Assembly: GCF_023159225.1 (NCBI RefSeq)
Contig: NC_063168.1
Location: 40,909,562-40,973,561 of the forward strand
Length of the DNA: 64,000 nucleotides
Direction: 5' to 3'
From: Perognathus longimembris pacificus
Lineage: Eukaryota > Chordata > Mammalia > Rodentia > Heteromyidae
Shown: positions 33,545 through 45,459 of the stretch, in pieces
How the letters are laid out: each line of letters starts with the position of its first letter
Numbering within the stretch: position 1 is the stretch's first letter
The notes under the pieces: generated by a model
Databases searched by the model: none
What the model saw: only the letters and a program-made list of their open reading frames with translations
What the model was told of the DNA's origin: nothing
Made by a program: the position numbers and the translations under genes

Positions 33545-35710
33545 CTCATCACTTTTGTTCAGTACTTTACTGTGGGTTCTTAGCTAGTGCAATTTGGCAA
33601 CAAAGGAAATAAAGACATCCAGATTGGAAAGGAAGGGGTGAACTTATTTACATTTGCAAATGTATTGACCCTTGTATGTAAAAATTTCCTAAGGAGCCCA
33701 CTAAAAACTGCTCGAACTAATTAACAAGTTCAGTAAAGCTGCAGAATACAAAAGTAATATACTCAACCCAACACTATGAACAGTTAAAAATTAAATAACT
33801 ATTCCAATTATAATCACTTCCAAAAGAATTAAATACTTAGAAAATATTTGAAAAGAATAATGGCAAGACATATATGCTAAAAACTACAAAGTGTTGTTGG
33901 GAAAAATTAAAAGATCAGAATAAAAGGCAAAATGTCATTATTCATGGATTGCTAGATAAGATGATCATGTTCCCCAAACTGACCTATGTTTTAACGTCCA
34001 TTAACGTGTTGGTGATATGTTTATATCACCAATATATAATATTGTAAATATTATACGGCTGATCTTAAAATTCACATTGTATGCAAGAGGCTTGAAATTG
34101 CAGAACAAGTTTTGGAAGGGAAAAACCCTTCTGGAGGACTCACACTTCCTGGTTTAAAAACCTAATCACAAACCTATAGAAATTAAGACAGTGGTACTAG
34201 AGAAATATAGAACATTTTCCCATATAATAGCATTGATACTCCAGAAAAAATGTTTTTTGCTTATTATGGAATCATTTTCTACAAGGATGCCAGAACAATT
34301 CAATGTGGAAAGAATAATCTATCCAACAAATGAGGCTGGACAGTTGTATGTCCTGATGCAAAAGAACATTGATACATTGCTACCTCATATCACCCAAACA
34401 TCACTTCAGTGGTTTAACATGCCACATTTGAAAACTGATCTGTAAAACTCTTCAATGAAAACACAAGAGAGGGGCTGGGAATATGGCCTAGTGGTAAAGT
34501 GTTTGCCTTGCATATGTCAAGGCCTGGGTTTGATTCCTCAGCACCACATATATAGAAAAAGCCAGAAATGGTGCTGTTGTTCAAGTGGTAGAGTTCTAGC
34601 CTTGAGCAAAAAGAAGCCAAGGACAGTGCTCAGGCCTTGAGTTCAGGTCCCAGGACTGGCAAAAAAAAAAAAAGAAAAAGAAAACACAAGAGGAAGATGT
34701 CATTATTTTGGATTTAGTAATGTTTTTCTGAGATGGGACTCTGAAGATACAAATAATAAAAACAAGCATTCACATTATCCATCTCTAATTAAAAACTTTT
34801 TTGAAGTATGTTATATCATCAAGACAACTCCAAAAAGGGGAAAATAATAACAAATCACAATGATAAGAGGCTCATATGTAGACTATGTAAAAATGTAGTT
34901 CTGTAATGAAAACATAGTAGTTAACTCAGTAAAGAACATACAAATGTTTCTTCAACAAGTATACAAGTGGCTATTAAGCACATGAGGTGATCAATGTTGT
35001 TAATAATTAGGGAAATGAAAAATAAAAACTACAATAAGACACCATTTTATACACATTAGGATATCTAAAGTAATAATCATAACAATAGTTATAATAACAC
35101 TAACAGTTATAAATGGGAATCCTCTAATTGAGATATGAAATGGAAAGCAGTCTGTCAGCACCTGAAAATGATACAACCCAACAATTCTACATTCTCAAGA
35201 GCAAAGAAAGGAGGTAATACAAACAGATGTGTACAGAAATGTTCATAGCATTATTCATTGTAGTTAAAAAGTAGAGTCCATCAATTCATCATCTGATGAA
35301 TGGCTAATTAAAACATGGTATATCCATACAATGGAAAATTACTCAGCTATAAAAAGGATGGAACACTGATGCTATAAAATGGATGAACCTTGAAACATAG
35401 TGTTTACTGAAAGCAGTCCATTATAAAGGGCTGCACATCATATGATGCCATGTTGGAAATGCCAAGGATAGGCAGATTTATAGAGCTATAAAGTAAATGA
35501 GGTTGCTTGGGGATGTGGAGGAAATATATGAGTGAACGCTAATGGTCATAGGATTTCCTTTTGAGGTAATAAAAATGTTCTAAATTTAGAGTGTGGTCAT
35601 GAGTGTACACAACTCTGAGCATGTACTGTGAAACCACTGACCTATACACTTTAAGAGGGTAATTTTTTTTAGAGTGTGAATTATATCTCAATAAAATTGC
35701 TAAAAATAAC
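33545..35710 (+). mobile_element. Ancient L1M, RT to 3' end (copy H)
   Basis: This begins in ORF2 with a RHPDWKGRGEL-like stretch that precedes the RT active-site region, runs through the ORF2 C-terminus (VYPYNGKLLSYKKDGTL-like near 35330) and ends in a classic L1M 3' end (gacctatacactttaagagg ... atctcaataaaattgc) near 35700. An IDL-Geo interrupts it at 34470-34679. No frame is open for more than about 80 codons. It predates the rodent-specific L1s elsewhere in the window. Confidence 0.75.
34470..34679 (+). mobile_element. IDL-Geo SINE with 13-bp target-site duplication
   Basis: This is a full-length plus-strand copy, starting ggggctggga, with a gggtttgattcc B box, the Geo half and an A tail. 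Direct repeats gaaaacacaagag flank it at 34457-34469 and 34680-34692. It lies inside ancient L1M copy H. Confidence 0.94.
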
Positions 35711-36840
35711 GTGAATTGTCTCTGTGTTATAGTATTGTTCTATTTCAGCAGTGGCCATGAGGAGACAGTAATTCCATCCTTACTTTGAGAGTCCTAGTGA
35801 GTCCCAGAGCAATGTGCTGAAAATCATTTCAGTGTAGTGCCAGAAGATTTATTCCTCATGCTTCAAAAATTAGTTCCCAGCAGAAAGAACACCAGCTTTC
35901 TCAGTGATAAGCTCGTCTTTACTCTGTAAATTAGTTGGTAATACTTTTTCATTAAGTCTTAGACAAAGAAAATACTACCATTCTTTCCCCTGACTCAGTA
36001 TTTGTCATAACACTTCATTGCATTGTTTTTGAAGCAAGTAATCCTACAAAAAGTGAACCTTTCTGTTGCAGGATTATACTGAAAATGTAAGTGGTTCATT
36101 CTGTAAAGCAAGATATAAGTGTGCAGACTATTATAATGAACCATTAGTTATGACCACAAATGGACAAAATGATGCAATTCAATAATGTATAAAAATAACC
36201 TGTATCTGACAAAGGCATTTATTAATGGAAAACATAAAAAGAAACCATTGGCAATAAATGGATATTAAGTAAATATCATTTAAAATTGAAACACAAATAC
36301 TTCAAATATTTAATTTTAAAAGTTATTCTTAAATGTTTTTATAGCATACAAACTGTAAATTTTAGTATTTGCTTTATGAAAAATTCTAAATGTTGTTCAT
36401 TGAGAAACTCATTATAGCACTTGTTTGCAACTTCTAGATTTTCAAGAATTATTTTATCTGTTTACTTCAGGGAAAATAAAAGCATATGAATTCCAGAAAA
36501 AAGTTAACACTAAACCTCAATTTTTTTTCATCAGGCTCTCTGATCTGCCCTTCTCCACAATCTGTAATCCCCCACATATTGTCCCACAAAGCAGTAATTA
36601 GATGCATTAACCCAGAGTCTGCCATAGATTGTATAAGTGTTTAAGTGGGCTTATACCACTATTATTGTGTGGCTATTTTTGTAAGTATGTATTATACCAA
36701 TGGAGTCACAAATACTGTAATATGAATTTTAAAGTGAGTTTTACATGCTAATAAATCAGTATATTTACATTTAAAATGTTTAGTTTTTGTATACTGGCAC
36801 ATGTAATCTTTGGACTATGTAAATTATAGAGTTGGTGACA
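35711..36840. other. Unassigned AT-rich DNA
   Basis: No gene or repeat family recognised in 1.1 kb. Confidence 0.4.
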
Positions 36841-36844
36841 TTAA

Positions 36845-36965
36845 AAATTATATTTTTATTATCTTTAAGTAGTTATACAAAGGGGTTACAATTCTCCATA
36901 TAAGCTTGTAGGTGCAATTACCCATTTCCTCATACTCCCCCCCCCCCACCAAATTTATATTTTAT
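36845..36965 (-). mobile_element. LINE-1 3'UTR fragment (copy I)
   Basis: The minus-strand 3' terminal L1 sequence (tttttattatctttaagtag, acaaaggggttacaattc) ends in a C11 run at about 36939, the G tract on the L1 strand. It is a very short 5'-truncated copy. Confidence 0.6.
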
Positions 36966-37159
36966 TTTCCTCTGTGTAAGAGGAAAATGACCAGGACTGT
37001 AGGCAGGTTAGGGGAGGTGGAGGGTAGCTCAAGATTAGAACATTTAGCATGTTCCAGTCTTTCCTAGCACTGGACTGAAGGGGAGGTTGCATTTGATCAG
37101 GATTCCTTACACACGTGTGTGAAGTATCCAGTAAAACCTATTAAATGTATGCACAATTA

Positions 37160-37745
37160 ATACATGATCATCAGGAAAATGTGGTACATATACACAATGG
37201 AATTTTATGCCTCTATCAGAAGGAATGATACTGCCCCATTCATAAGGAAATGGAAGGACTAGGAAAAAAAATCATCCTAAATGAAGTGACCCAGACCCAA
37301 AGAAACATAAACCGTATGGTGTCGCTCATAGGGAATAACTAGTACATGAATAAGCTAGTCATAGCAGAAGATCACAATAGTCCAATAGCTATACCCTTAT
37401 GACCACATAAGGGGATGCTAAGTGAAATGAACTCCACGTTATATAAACAAGTCTTATATCACTGTTGTAGTTATTTTCAACATGCATGTGAAACCGTACC
37501 TTTTGGTTTTTTCTTGTTTGTTTTGTTTCTCTTGTATTCCCTTCCTGTGGTTGTACCCCCGCTATCACTGTATCTCATCTGAGTACCCTGGATACTGTAC
37601 ATATGGGCATTAGAACTATGAAAGGGAAAGGAAATATCAAAATTGAGAGACAAAAGACACAAAGACAAACCATTCCAAAAGCAACACTTACAAAACTATT
37701 TGGTGTAAACCAACTGTACAACTCATGGGGGGAGAGGGAAAGTGA
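37160..37745 (+). other. L1 J inverted 3' segment (ORF2 end and 3'UTR)
   Basis: Plus-strand sequence from just before the ORF2 stop (atcaggaaaatgtggtacat) through the 3'UTR, ending within the G-rich tract (ggggggagagggaaagtgag). The final part of the 3'UTR and the poly(A) tail found in copies B and O are absent. Confidence 0.85.
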
Positions 37746-37751
37746 GAGGTG

Positions 37752-38946
37752 AGAGAGTTTAACTTCATCTTTTCCTATTTGGATCCCCTTTATGTCTTCC
37801 TCTTGCCTTATTGCTCTGGCTAGGAATTTTAGTACTATGTTGAACAGGAGAGTGGAGAGGGGACAACCTTTTCTTGCTCCTGATTTTAGAGGAAATGGCT
37901 TTAGCTTTTCCACATTAAGAGTAATGTTTGCTGTGGGTTTGTTGTAGATAGCCTTAATTATATTCAGGAATGTTCTGTGGAATCCTACTTTCTCCAAGGC
38001 TTTTTATCATAAATGGGTACTGGATTTTATCAAATGCTTTTTCGGCATCTAGTGAAATAATCATGTGATTCTTGACTTTGCTCCGGTTGATGTGGTTGGT
38101 TACATTGATTAACTTGCATATACTGAACCAGCTCTGCATACCGGCAATGAATCCAGTTTGGTCATAGTGTATGATTTTTTTTTTTTGATGACCTGTCGAA
38201 GTCGATTGGCCAGAATTTTGTTGAGAATTTTTGCACCAGTGTTCATCAGGGAAATTGGTATTTAGTTCTTTTTCCTTGAGTCCCTGCCTGGTTTGGGGAT
38301 AAAGGTTATACTGGCATCATAGAATGTGTCTGGTAGTGAATGTTCTCTTTCAATTTCATTGAAGAGTTTGAGAAATATTGGTGTGAGTTCTGTTTTGAAG
38401 GCCTTGTAGAATTCTGCAGTGAATCCATCTAGACCTGGGCTTTTCTTGGATGGGAGATCATTTATTGCCGTTTCTATTTCAATACTGGATATGGGTCTCT
38501 TTAGAAGGTTTAAATCTTCATGGTTGAGTTTGGGGATATGAATTTTTTCTAGGAAATCATCCATTTCTTCCAAGTTCTTGAATTTGTTGGCATAAAGGTT
38601 TGCAAAATAGTCCCTTATTGTGTTCTGAATCCATTTCTTCCAAGTTCTTGAATTTGTTGGCATAAAGGTTTGCAAAATAGTCCCTTATTGTGTTCTGAAT
38701 CTTGGTTGTTTCTGTGGTGATGTTACCTGTTTCATCTCTGATCTTGTTTATTTGAGTGTGCTGCCTTTGTTTTTTGGTCAGGTTTGCTAGGGGTCTGTCT
38801 ATCTTGTTAATTTTTTCAAAGAACCAACTCTTCTTTTTGTTGATTCTTTCAATGGTTTTTTTTTTGTCTCTAATTCATTTAATTCTGATTTGATTTTAAT
38901 TATTTGCTTCCATCTATTGACTTGGGGTTTGGCTTGTTGTTCTCTT
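37752..38946 (-). pseudogene. L1 J ORF2 RT fragment, broken
   Basis: This ORF2 stretch runs from the linker (GWGLANNKQ-type region near 38930) through the RT fingers and palm ([18 protein letters not shown] near 38400; [13 protein letters not shown] near 38130; [16 protein letters not shown] near 37890) to EVKLS at about 37755. The next residues would be the FADD active site, and the element stops there. There is a frameshift near 38010 and another near 38250. A perfect 70-bp tandem duplication at 38561-38700 also shifts frame. The endonuclease is absent. Confidence 0.82.
38561..38700. repeat. Perfect 70-bp tandem duplication in L1 J
   Basis: Positions 38561-38630 are repeated exactly at 38631-38700, beginning ccatttcttccaagttcttg and ending tgttctgaat. 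Copies A and M have the unit once. Seventy is not a multiple of three, so it breaks the ORF2 frame. Confidence 0.97.
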
Positions 38947-38949
38947 TAG

Positions 38950-40795
38950 AGATCAACTAACCCTGAGCCCTGTATTCAGAAGTTACTTATTTACTGTTAT
39001 AACCATATGAGCAAATTTGTTCTTACATTTAGTTCTTTTTGGACTGATGGAATTTCTCTATGAACCCCTTTGACTCACTCAGATTGAATAGGCATACCTT
39101 CTATCTAGTCTGCCGATAACCAGGGGTCAATGGAATCTGGAGGTCCTGGAATTAAATTTAGGAGGGTAAGTTAGGAGTAGTGAAGAGAATGGAGTAAAAG
39201 GAATGGGGGATGATGACTTTGGTTTAGTTTCAGTGAAGTGGAAAGGTGGAGAAGAGTAGAATTGGTTGAAAGGACAAGATTAAAATGATAAACAATGGAG
39301 AGTCAACAGAAAAGAGTAAAGGTATTAGTCAAGGGAAAGTAAGTTTAAAGAAAAAATGTGAAAAGAGAAACAAAGAAAAAAAACACACAAAACAAAAAAT
39401 AAAGCAAAAATATAACAAATAAAACCAAAACAAAACACAAACAACAACTCAAAAATGAAAGATAAAAAATAAAAAATTAAAAAAAAATGGATAAGATACA
39501 ACAAGAACAGACACACATGTGAAGAGAAAGGAATCTTCCTTGTTTGGGTGGGCTCTTTCCAGTCTCTTGTTTCCTTGTGATGGTCTATAGTCTACTTTCC
39601 TGCTGCTTGGCTGCTTTGATTTGCTTTTACCTTGGAGGGGCTGGATTTGCTCTGACCCTCCTCCCCTATTAACTAATCCTGGGGTTTTGTGATTCTCACA
39701 GCTTGCATGTAGGAGTTGGGTGTCTTCTCTAGTTGGGGGATGCTGAACAGTCTCCGGATCTGTGGCTCCTCCTGACTGCTGTGGGGCTGCTGCCTTTAAT
39801 GTCTGTCTCTGACTATGTTGTGGACTCAGCAGGGTGGGGCGCCTCAGGCCTGGTTTACCTGCCTGAGAGCTGCTTGCCCTGGGTGAGTTCCTCCCTCCTG
39901 GGCAGGGCGAGCTCTCCTGGGTGGAGCTGGCTGTGGAATTCTGTTTGGTTTTCTGGTCGGAATTGGTAGTCCTCTGTAATGAGGATGTTTATCTGTCTCG
40001 GGAACAGTTTACTCTCCCATCTGTTTGTTCTGTGCTGCCAGTAGCTGCTTGATGCTTTTGGTTTTAGAATTTCTGGCTACTGGGGAGTCAGCAGCTGCAG
40101 TGTGGGCATGGCGGGGCGGGGCGTGGGCGGGGAGAGGCGGGATGGCACGGGCACCTCTGGCTGAGTTTACCTAAGGCTGTGAGCCCGCCAGGGGAGAGAT
40201 CCTCCCACATGGGCAGAGGGACCTTCTCCTGGGCAGTGCTGGCTCTCACAGTTCAGTTACTCTTGATCTTTTCAAGGATGACCCCTTTGTCCTCGCTTTC
40301 CCCTGGCCTGTCTTAGTTCCAGTCTGCTCTGGCCTGGTCTATGCTAGAGTCAACGATGGCACTTGGCTCTGTTGATGGGGGAAGGGCTACCTTCAGATGC
40401 TGCTCTGTGGCCGCAGTGAGAATGTCTTTTGTGGGGTACTCATGCTTTCTCATGCAATTCTCTGCAGCCTGTCCGTACTCAGCCTGCAATCTGCCTCTGT
40501 CTGCCATCATCTGGAGGATTTCTTCCTGGTCGCTTCTGTGTGCTTTAGGTGTGTCGAGTGCCGGGACACTGCCTGGAGCTCAAACCTATGTTTTTAGGCC
40601 AGCAAAATCAATTTTTCCTTTCTGGCCAGAATCCCTATACTGTTATAACTTACTTGGGCTATCTTTCTAGGAGTAAAAGTTTCTCTGGAATGGTAAAACT
40701 GGGATCTCAGAGGGAGCTAAGCTAGGGATCTGCTGCTCCTCTGCAGTCTTTCGGGAAGTTCTGGATAGCTTCTTGAAGCTGAAGGGACCTGTGTC
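38950..40795 (-). promoter_or_regulatory. L1 J 5'UTR (promoter region)
   Basis: Homologous to 52995-54804 in copy M: the inner part (38950-39300), an A-rich tract (39340-39490 on the plus strand) and an outer GC-rich CpG part (39530-40795). It carries an extra GC-rich block of about 60 bp near 40075-40145 not seen in A or M. The outer end falls near 40795, where similarity to the other two 5'UTRs stops. Confidence 0.75.
40111..40142. promoter_or_regulatory. GC-box cluster in L1 J 5'UTR
   Basis: Three or four ggcgg/gggcgg cores lie within 32 bp (gcggggcggggcgtgggcgg and aggcgg). GC boxes of this type bind Sp1-family factors. The block is an insertion relative to copies A and M. Function is inferred only. 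Confidence 0.55.
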
Positions 40796-40799
40796 TTAC

Positions 40800-42575
40800 C
40801 AGAATGACATGAAGATGACTTTAAATCAAAAACATTAGATACAGCAAATACAGAAGGATGCCATTTCTGATCTTCTCTCTTCTGACTAAAGAAAAATTGT
40901 TGAGAATGAAGCGGTCATAAATCCACTCTGAGGAGAATTCCAGATAGGATAGAGCTGACCAGTATCACTGTGACTAGAAAATTGGGCTAATTAACTTTAT
41001 CAGAAGTGGCCATCCTTTCCATTACGTTCCATGAGAAGCTTACAGAGAGGCACAGAGGCTCTATTTCCTTTTCTTCTCCTTATTAGGGCAGGATATAAGC
41101 CTCTACCCTAGCTGCTTGTAGAGTCCCTTTTTATTAAATGCTTCACATGCATACAAGTTTAAAACTTATCCTTTATTAATCTGTATGTTGCCCTCTAGCT
41201 CACAGACCTTTAGGCACCCAGTCTCAAATTGGTAAAAGAAAAGTCTTTGCAACCAGGCCTAGGTTCAGAAGTGATATAGCATTCAACTAGCTGCATTGAA
41301 TAGGTCCAAACCTAGCTGGGATGCAAAGAATGAGGAAATGATTTCACTTGTGGCAGGGAGAGCTGAGAAATATCACTATCACTTTCCATCTAACATTCTT
41401 CTAATTTGAGAATTAGTGGAAGCAAAATTGTTTTTAAAAACAGCCAAGTAAAGGAAGGGATGACATTGTTAAAAAAAAAAAAAAAAGAAATGCACTCATT
41501 ACCTGACTTAAGAAATGGCAGCCCCTCTGTACAACACCTTAATGACAATACAATTATTTTTTAAAAAGCCAAACAAAAAACTACTATACTCCTTCTGCCC
41601 AGAATTTATAATGGCCAGTGTGATTGTGTGTCCAAGAACCTATCATGTTTTTACTTGTAAAAGCTAGGATCATGCACATATTTTTTGACCTCCACTTTAC
41701 TTAATAATATATGGTAAAGAATATCTATTATGAAACTGAATCTCTAGCATCATCATTAGCATTTATATTCAAGAATGTGTACCAGAAGTATATTTTGAGT
41801 GAGAATTTTCCTTTCCTAAAGGCCTATGTAGGGACCTGGGAAGGCATACTCAAGTTGGTAACAGGGCATTGAAAAAGGTATGTAAATGCTTAGAATGACA
41901 GGGTATGCACGATAACATTTTTTCATAGTAATAAAACCTGGAAATTCAATGTCTATTTTTGACTAACTCAGATGAATTCAACCAGCTTTGCTCTATGTTT
42001 GGGAACCCAAGACATTTGCAGTGAGAACTTCATTGCAACATATGAGGAGAACGAGTACAAGAGAAGGTAACATGGAGAAATCACAATGGCAGATATAGAG
42101 AGAAATTGTAAATAAAATCAAGAACATTGTACATTTAACCAACAAGATTAACTCAGCATGTTCAGTAATTCCCACTCACAGTATGTTTGGCCAAGCCAGG
42201 GTTCACACTTTTGTTGTCCATTTTCCACTCAATTGTAAACACTATCTTAATCCTAAAGGATCAGTGTAGTATGAAAAGATACCAATCATTTACCAAAGGT
42301 GAAGTTCACAGCATACCTTTTTTTAAGTGCTGGCTTTGCAAGAAGAGATAAGATTCCCATTTAAACAAGTGGCAGAGGAGCTTTGCCAAGTGTTTCACTG
42401 CCAGTGTTATTCTGTTCACTGATGATGCAAAGAATTGCTGTTCACTGGGTGACAAGCCAGTGTGGGAGCCTCTTTTACTATGGAATGAGAGGGCTCATGT
42501 TTCTCAAGTGGGGAAGTGTATGACATTTGAGTTATTAGGAAAATCTGATATAATCTGCTTAAAAAAGGAGCAAAT
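40800..42575. other. Unassigned DNA
   Basis: No gene recognised. There is an A17 run near 41472. The phrase atgcactcattacctgactt near 41491 through cccctctgtacaacacctta resembles a short L1 3' end piece but is not called separately. The 60-codon frames here are chance-sized. Confidence 0.4.
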
Positions 42576-42577
42576 GA

Positions 42578-42768
42578 AGCTGGACATTGGTGGCTCACAT
42601 CTGTAATCCCAGCTACTCAGAACACTAAGATCTGAGGATCACAGTTTGCAGCTAGTTGGGGCAGGAAAGTCCAATGGAACCTTTATCTCCAATTATCCAC
42701 TGCCTAAAATCATCACAAAAACTCAAGGACAGTGCTCAGGCCTGAGTTCAAGTCTTACGACTGGCATG
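42578..42768 (+). mobile_element. 7SL/B1-like plus Geo composite SINE, deleted
   Basis: The B1-like head is well preserved (tggtggctcacatctgtaat, cccagctactcag), as is the middle block, but the start of the Geo half is deleted: ccactgcctaaaatcatcac runs straight into aggacagtgctcaggcctga. Confidence 0.8.
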
Positions 42769-42950
42769 TGCATTAGCAAATTGGACTAGGAATCTTAATT
42801 TTTGACGAAGGAAGCTTTGGCTTATGAATAGTCAGAGTAAACAATATTATAAGAACTTGATTATATAAAGTAACTGTAAAGTCTTTTTTACTGTCTTAGT
42901 TCTATACAAATGGCCTATTGAACCTATCGTGATTACTTAAAAATTGTTTT

Positions 42951-43008
42951 GTGTTGTGATACTGGGGCTTGAACTCAGGGCCTGGGTGCTATTTCATGGC
43001 TTTTATGT
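42951..43008 (-). mobile_element. Geo-half SINE fragment
   Basis: actggggcttgaactcaggg and cctgggtgctat match the 3' part of the Geo module on the minus strand. Nothing else of the SINE remains. Confidence 0.55.
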
Positions 43009-43182
43009 AGCATTTTTACATAGCATCTACCTGACTCTTAAGAGAAAATAATCCAATAGGTACACATAGATTTTTCAATACAACTTATTGTCCGTTTAGT
43101 ATTCTGTGCTTGCATATTTAACTCAATGAGTTTTATTCCAACTCAGTTTTGCATAGTGGAGATTCCTAAATAAGTTCAGTCT

Positions 43183-43236
43183 TGATGATGATGATGATAA
43201 TGATGATGATGATGATAATGATAATGATGAGGATGA
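43183..43236. repeat. (GAT/AAT)n microsatellite
   Basis: A run of gat triplets with interspersed aat and gag units, at the tail side of a minus-strand SINE. Confidence 0.93.
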
Positions 43237-43249
43237 AGAAAAAGAATAA

Positions 43250-43477
43250 TTTATAGTGCTGGGGCTTGAACTCAGGTCCTGGGTACTGTCCCTGAGCTTT
43301 TTGGCTCAAGGCTAGCATCCTACCTCTTGAGCCACAGCTCAATTCTGGCCTTCTGGTGGTTAATAATAGATAATAGTGACATGGACCTTTCTTCCCAGGC
43401 TGGCTTTGAACCACAATCCTCAGATCTCAGCCTTCCAATTAGCCAGGATTACAGGCTTAGGCCACTGATGCCCAGTC
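43250..43477 (-). mobile_element. 7SL/B1-like plus Geo composite SINE
   Basis: This well-preserved minus-strand copy has the Geo half (tgctggggcttgaactcagg, ctcttgagccacagctcaat), the middle block, and the B1-like head (cctcagatctcagccttcca ... attacaggcttaggcc). Confidence 0.87.
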
Positions 43478-43479
43478 AC

Positions 43480-44600
43480 TGATAGCCAACATGAAGGGAT
43501 GTTGAATTTTATCAGATGCCTCTTTTGCATGTAATGAGGCAATTCCTGAATGAATCCCACATGTTTATGGTAAAAAAATCGTTTAGAGGGCTTCAGTTTG
43601 TAGTTATTGAAGGTTTTCTGCATCTATGTTCATTAATGACAGTGGCCTGTATCTTTCTTCCTTTGTTGTGTCTTTGCTATTGTTATCAGGGTAACCCTAG
43701 TCCCACATAAAGAATTTGGAAGAATTTCTTCCTCTTTAATATTTTTAAAATAACTTCAAGAGACATTGTATTTGTTCTTAAAATATCTGGTGTAATTCAT
43801 CAGTGAAACAATCTGATCTTGAGCTTTTCACTGAGAGAAAAATTTTATTACTTTTAAAATCTCATTAGTTGCTGCTGATCTGAACAGATTTTTTTTACTA
43901 TGTCATGTTGGGTGTATGTGCCTAGAAATATGTGCATTTCTTATAGGCTATTGAATTTATGGGTGCATAGTTATTAGCAATTATCTCAAATGATGATAAA
44001 TGAGCCTTTGTATGTCTGTTGTCCTTTTCATTTCTGGTTTTATTGAATCTTCTCCTTTTTCCTAAGTCTAGCTATGGATTTGTCATTTGTCAATAAGAAA
44101 AATAATTTATTTTTTGTTGGTACAGGATTTGAACTTAGGACCTTATAGTTGCTTGGTTTGCTTGCTTAGCTATCACAACGTTGGTTGAGCCATGTCTCCT
44201 GCCTGGCTTTTTGTTATTACACTGGAGATGGACTTCCCTGGAATTTTCTACATGATTAACTTGTAACTCTGAACTTCGGAATCTCAGCTTCCTGAGTAGC
44301 TGGGATTACAGGTATAAACCACTGATGCACATTGATTTTATCTTTTAAAACAACTGTCCTTTTGCTTAGTTGATTTTTTGTTTATATTTTATTTATTTCT
44401 GCTCTTAATATTATTATTTCTTTCCTCCTGTAAATTTGGGGTTTGGCTCGGCCTTTTGTGTCTAGCTCCCAGAGCTGCAATAGATAGTTTATTTAAGATT
44501 TGTCTGCCTTTTTGACTATAAACTTCTATTTTAGTTATGCGTCTGTTGTAAACTATAGGATTCTTTTATATGTTAGACTTTCAAGGTTGGTAGTTTTCTA
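43480..44600 (-). mobile_element. Ancient LINE-1 ORF2 fragment (copy K), SINE-interrupted
   Basis: Minus-strand ORF2 RT and linker region, recognisable by phrases shared in order with copies A and M (gttttctgcatctatgttcat near 43610, gtgtaattcatcagtgaaac near 43790, aaatttggggtttggctcgg near 44435). A SINE interrupts it at 44110-44331. No open frame remains. Confidence 0.65.
44110..44331 (-). mobile_element. B1 plus ID-type (B1-dID-like) composite SINE
   Basis: It has the B1-like head on the minus strand (cttcctgagtagctgggatt, acaggtataaaccactgatg), but the tRNA-like half resembles the ID monomer (ttgcttagctatcacaacg, ttgagccatgtctcctgcc) more than Geo. It may be a B1-dID-type element rather than the B1/Geo type seen elsewhere. 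Confidence 0.55.
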
Positions 44601-44601
44601 A

Positions 44602-44861
44602 CACAATAACTCATATGTATACTTCAATACAACAGAGCTGTGAAGGTCTCAGAACATTACTTTTGTATTTATTGATCAAGTAGATGACTACGACCAGGCT
44701 GATTTCAAGGACCAGGGAATTAAACCATTTCTCTCTGAGAGGTGTGCTGAATATATTATGACTATTTCAATACATTGATACATTTATTAAATGAATGTGA
44801 ATGATGTAATTCAAGGATTTTTGTCTCTGTAATAAATTGCATGTAGACCCAGTGGGATCAC

Positions 44862-44911
<50 letters not shown>

Positions 44912-45455
44912 TTTAAACAATGAAAAAAGAAAATGGAATAAAGAATTTAGCATAAGGCAGAGCACATGGTATCATTCAATATATGTTAACTGTAATTATT
45001 CATAGTGATAAATACATTTGGGCTTCTGGGTCTCACTGGTATTGACTATTGCCTTGAGAAAAGCCAATATCTAGAAGGCCAGCAATTGAAAATGTATGAA
45101 CCTCTGCATTCAATGATTCTTTTATGTTGCTAGTTGGATTATCTCTTGATTTATGTAGCAGAATATTAAAGACTAAGAGAGAATTAGGGTGTAAAGACTT
45201 TTACGTCAATAGAATAGAATGGAGAGATGGAAACAGTGGATCAATTTATTAAGAAACAAAAACTCAACTAGTCTAAATTAAGACAAAGCATAATGCTTCT
45301 TTTGGAAGAAAGAAAGAAATATGATACATATATGTTTCTGATTGTCTTCCAGTATGAATGTAGCCATAGGCTTTGGTGTATACTAAATGCTTTGAGTATA
45401 ACATGAATAGTAAAAGAATTTCACATTAGGGTCTCCATGATTTTATTCTAGAGTT
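44602..45455. other. Unassigned DNA with a (CA)n repeat
   Basis: No gene or clear repeat apart from the CA run at 44864-44909. Confidence 0.4.
44864..44909. repeat. (AC)n microsatellite
   Basis: About 23 uninterrupted AC units. Confidence 0.97.
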
Positions 45456-45459
45456 CCTT

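Larger units (their letters stand above)
37160..40795 (-). mobile_element. LINE-1 copy J, internally deleted with inverted 3' end
   Basis: A minus-strand L1 supplies the 5'UTR (38950-40795) and part of ORF2 (37752-38946). ORF1 and the endonuclease, about 2.28 kb in copy M, are missing at the 38946-38950 junction. Its 3' end is represented by a plus-strand piece (37160-37745) placed tail to head against the RT region. The layout fits an in-place inversion of the 3' end with loss of sequence, rather than twin priming. I saw no clear target-site duplication. Confidence 0.8.

Noticed and set aside
38940..38955. L1 J junction as a spliced, reintegrated L1 transcript
   Set aside because: Splicing from 5'UTR into ORF2 is known for L1, but the sequence before the acceptor side in L1 M does not end in AG at the junction and the edges share several bases. 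A plain deletion with microhomology fits better.
43166..43414. Frame with a poly-Ile tail
   Set aside because: It is produced by the (GAT/AAT)n microsatellite and a SINE.
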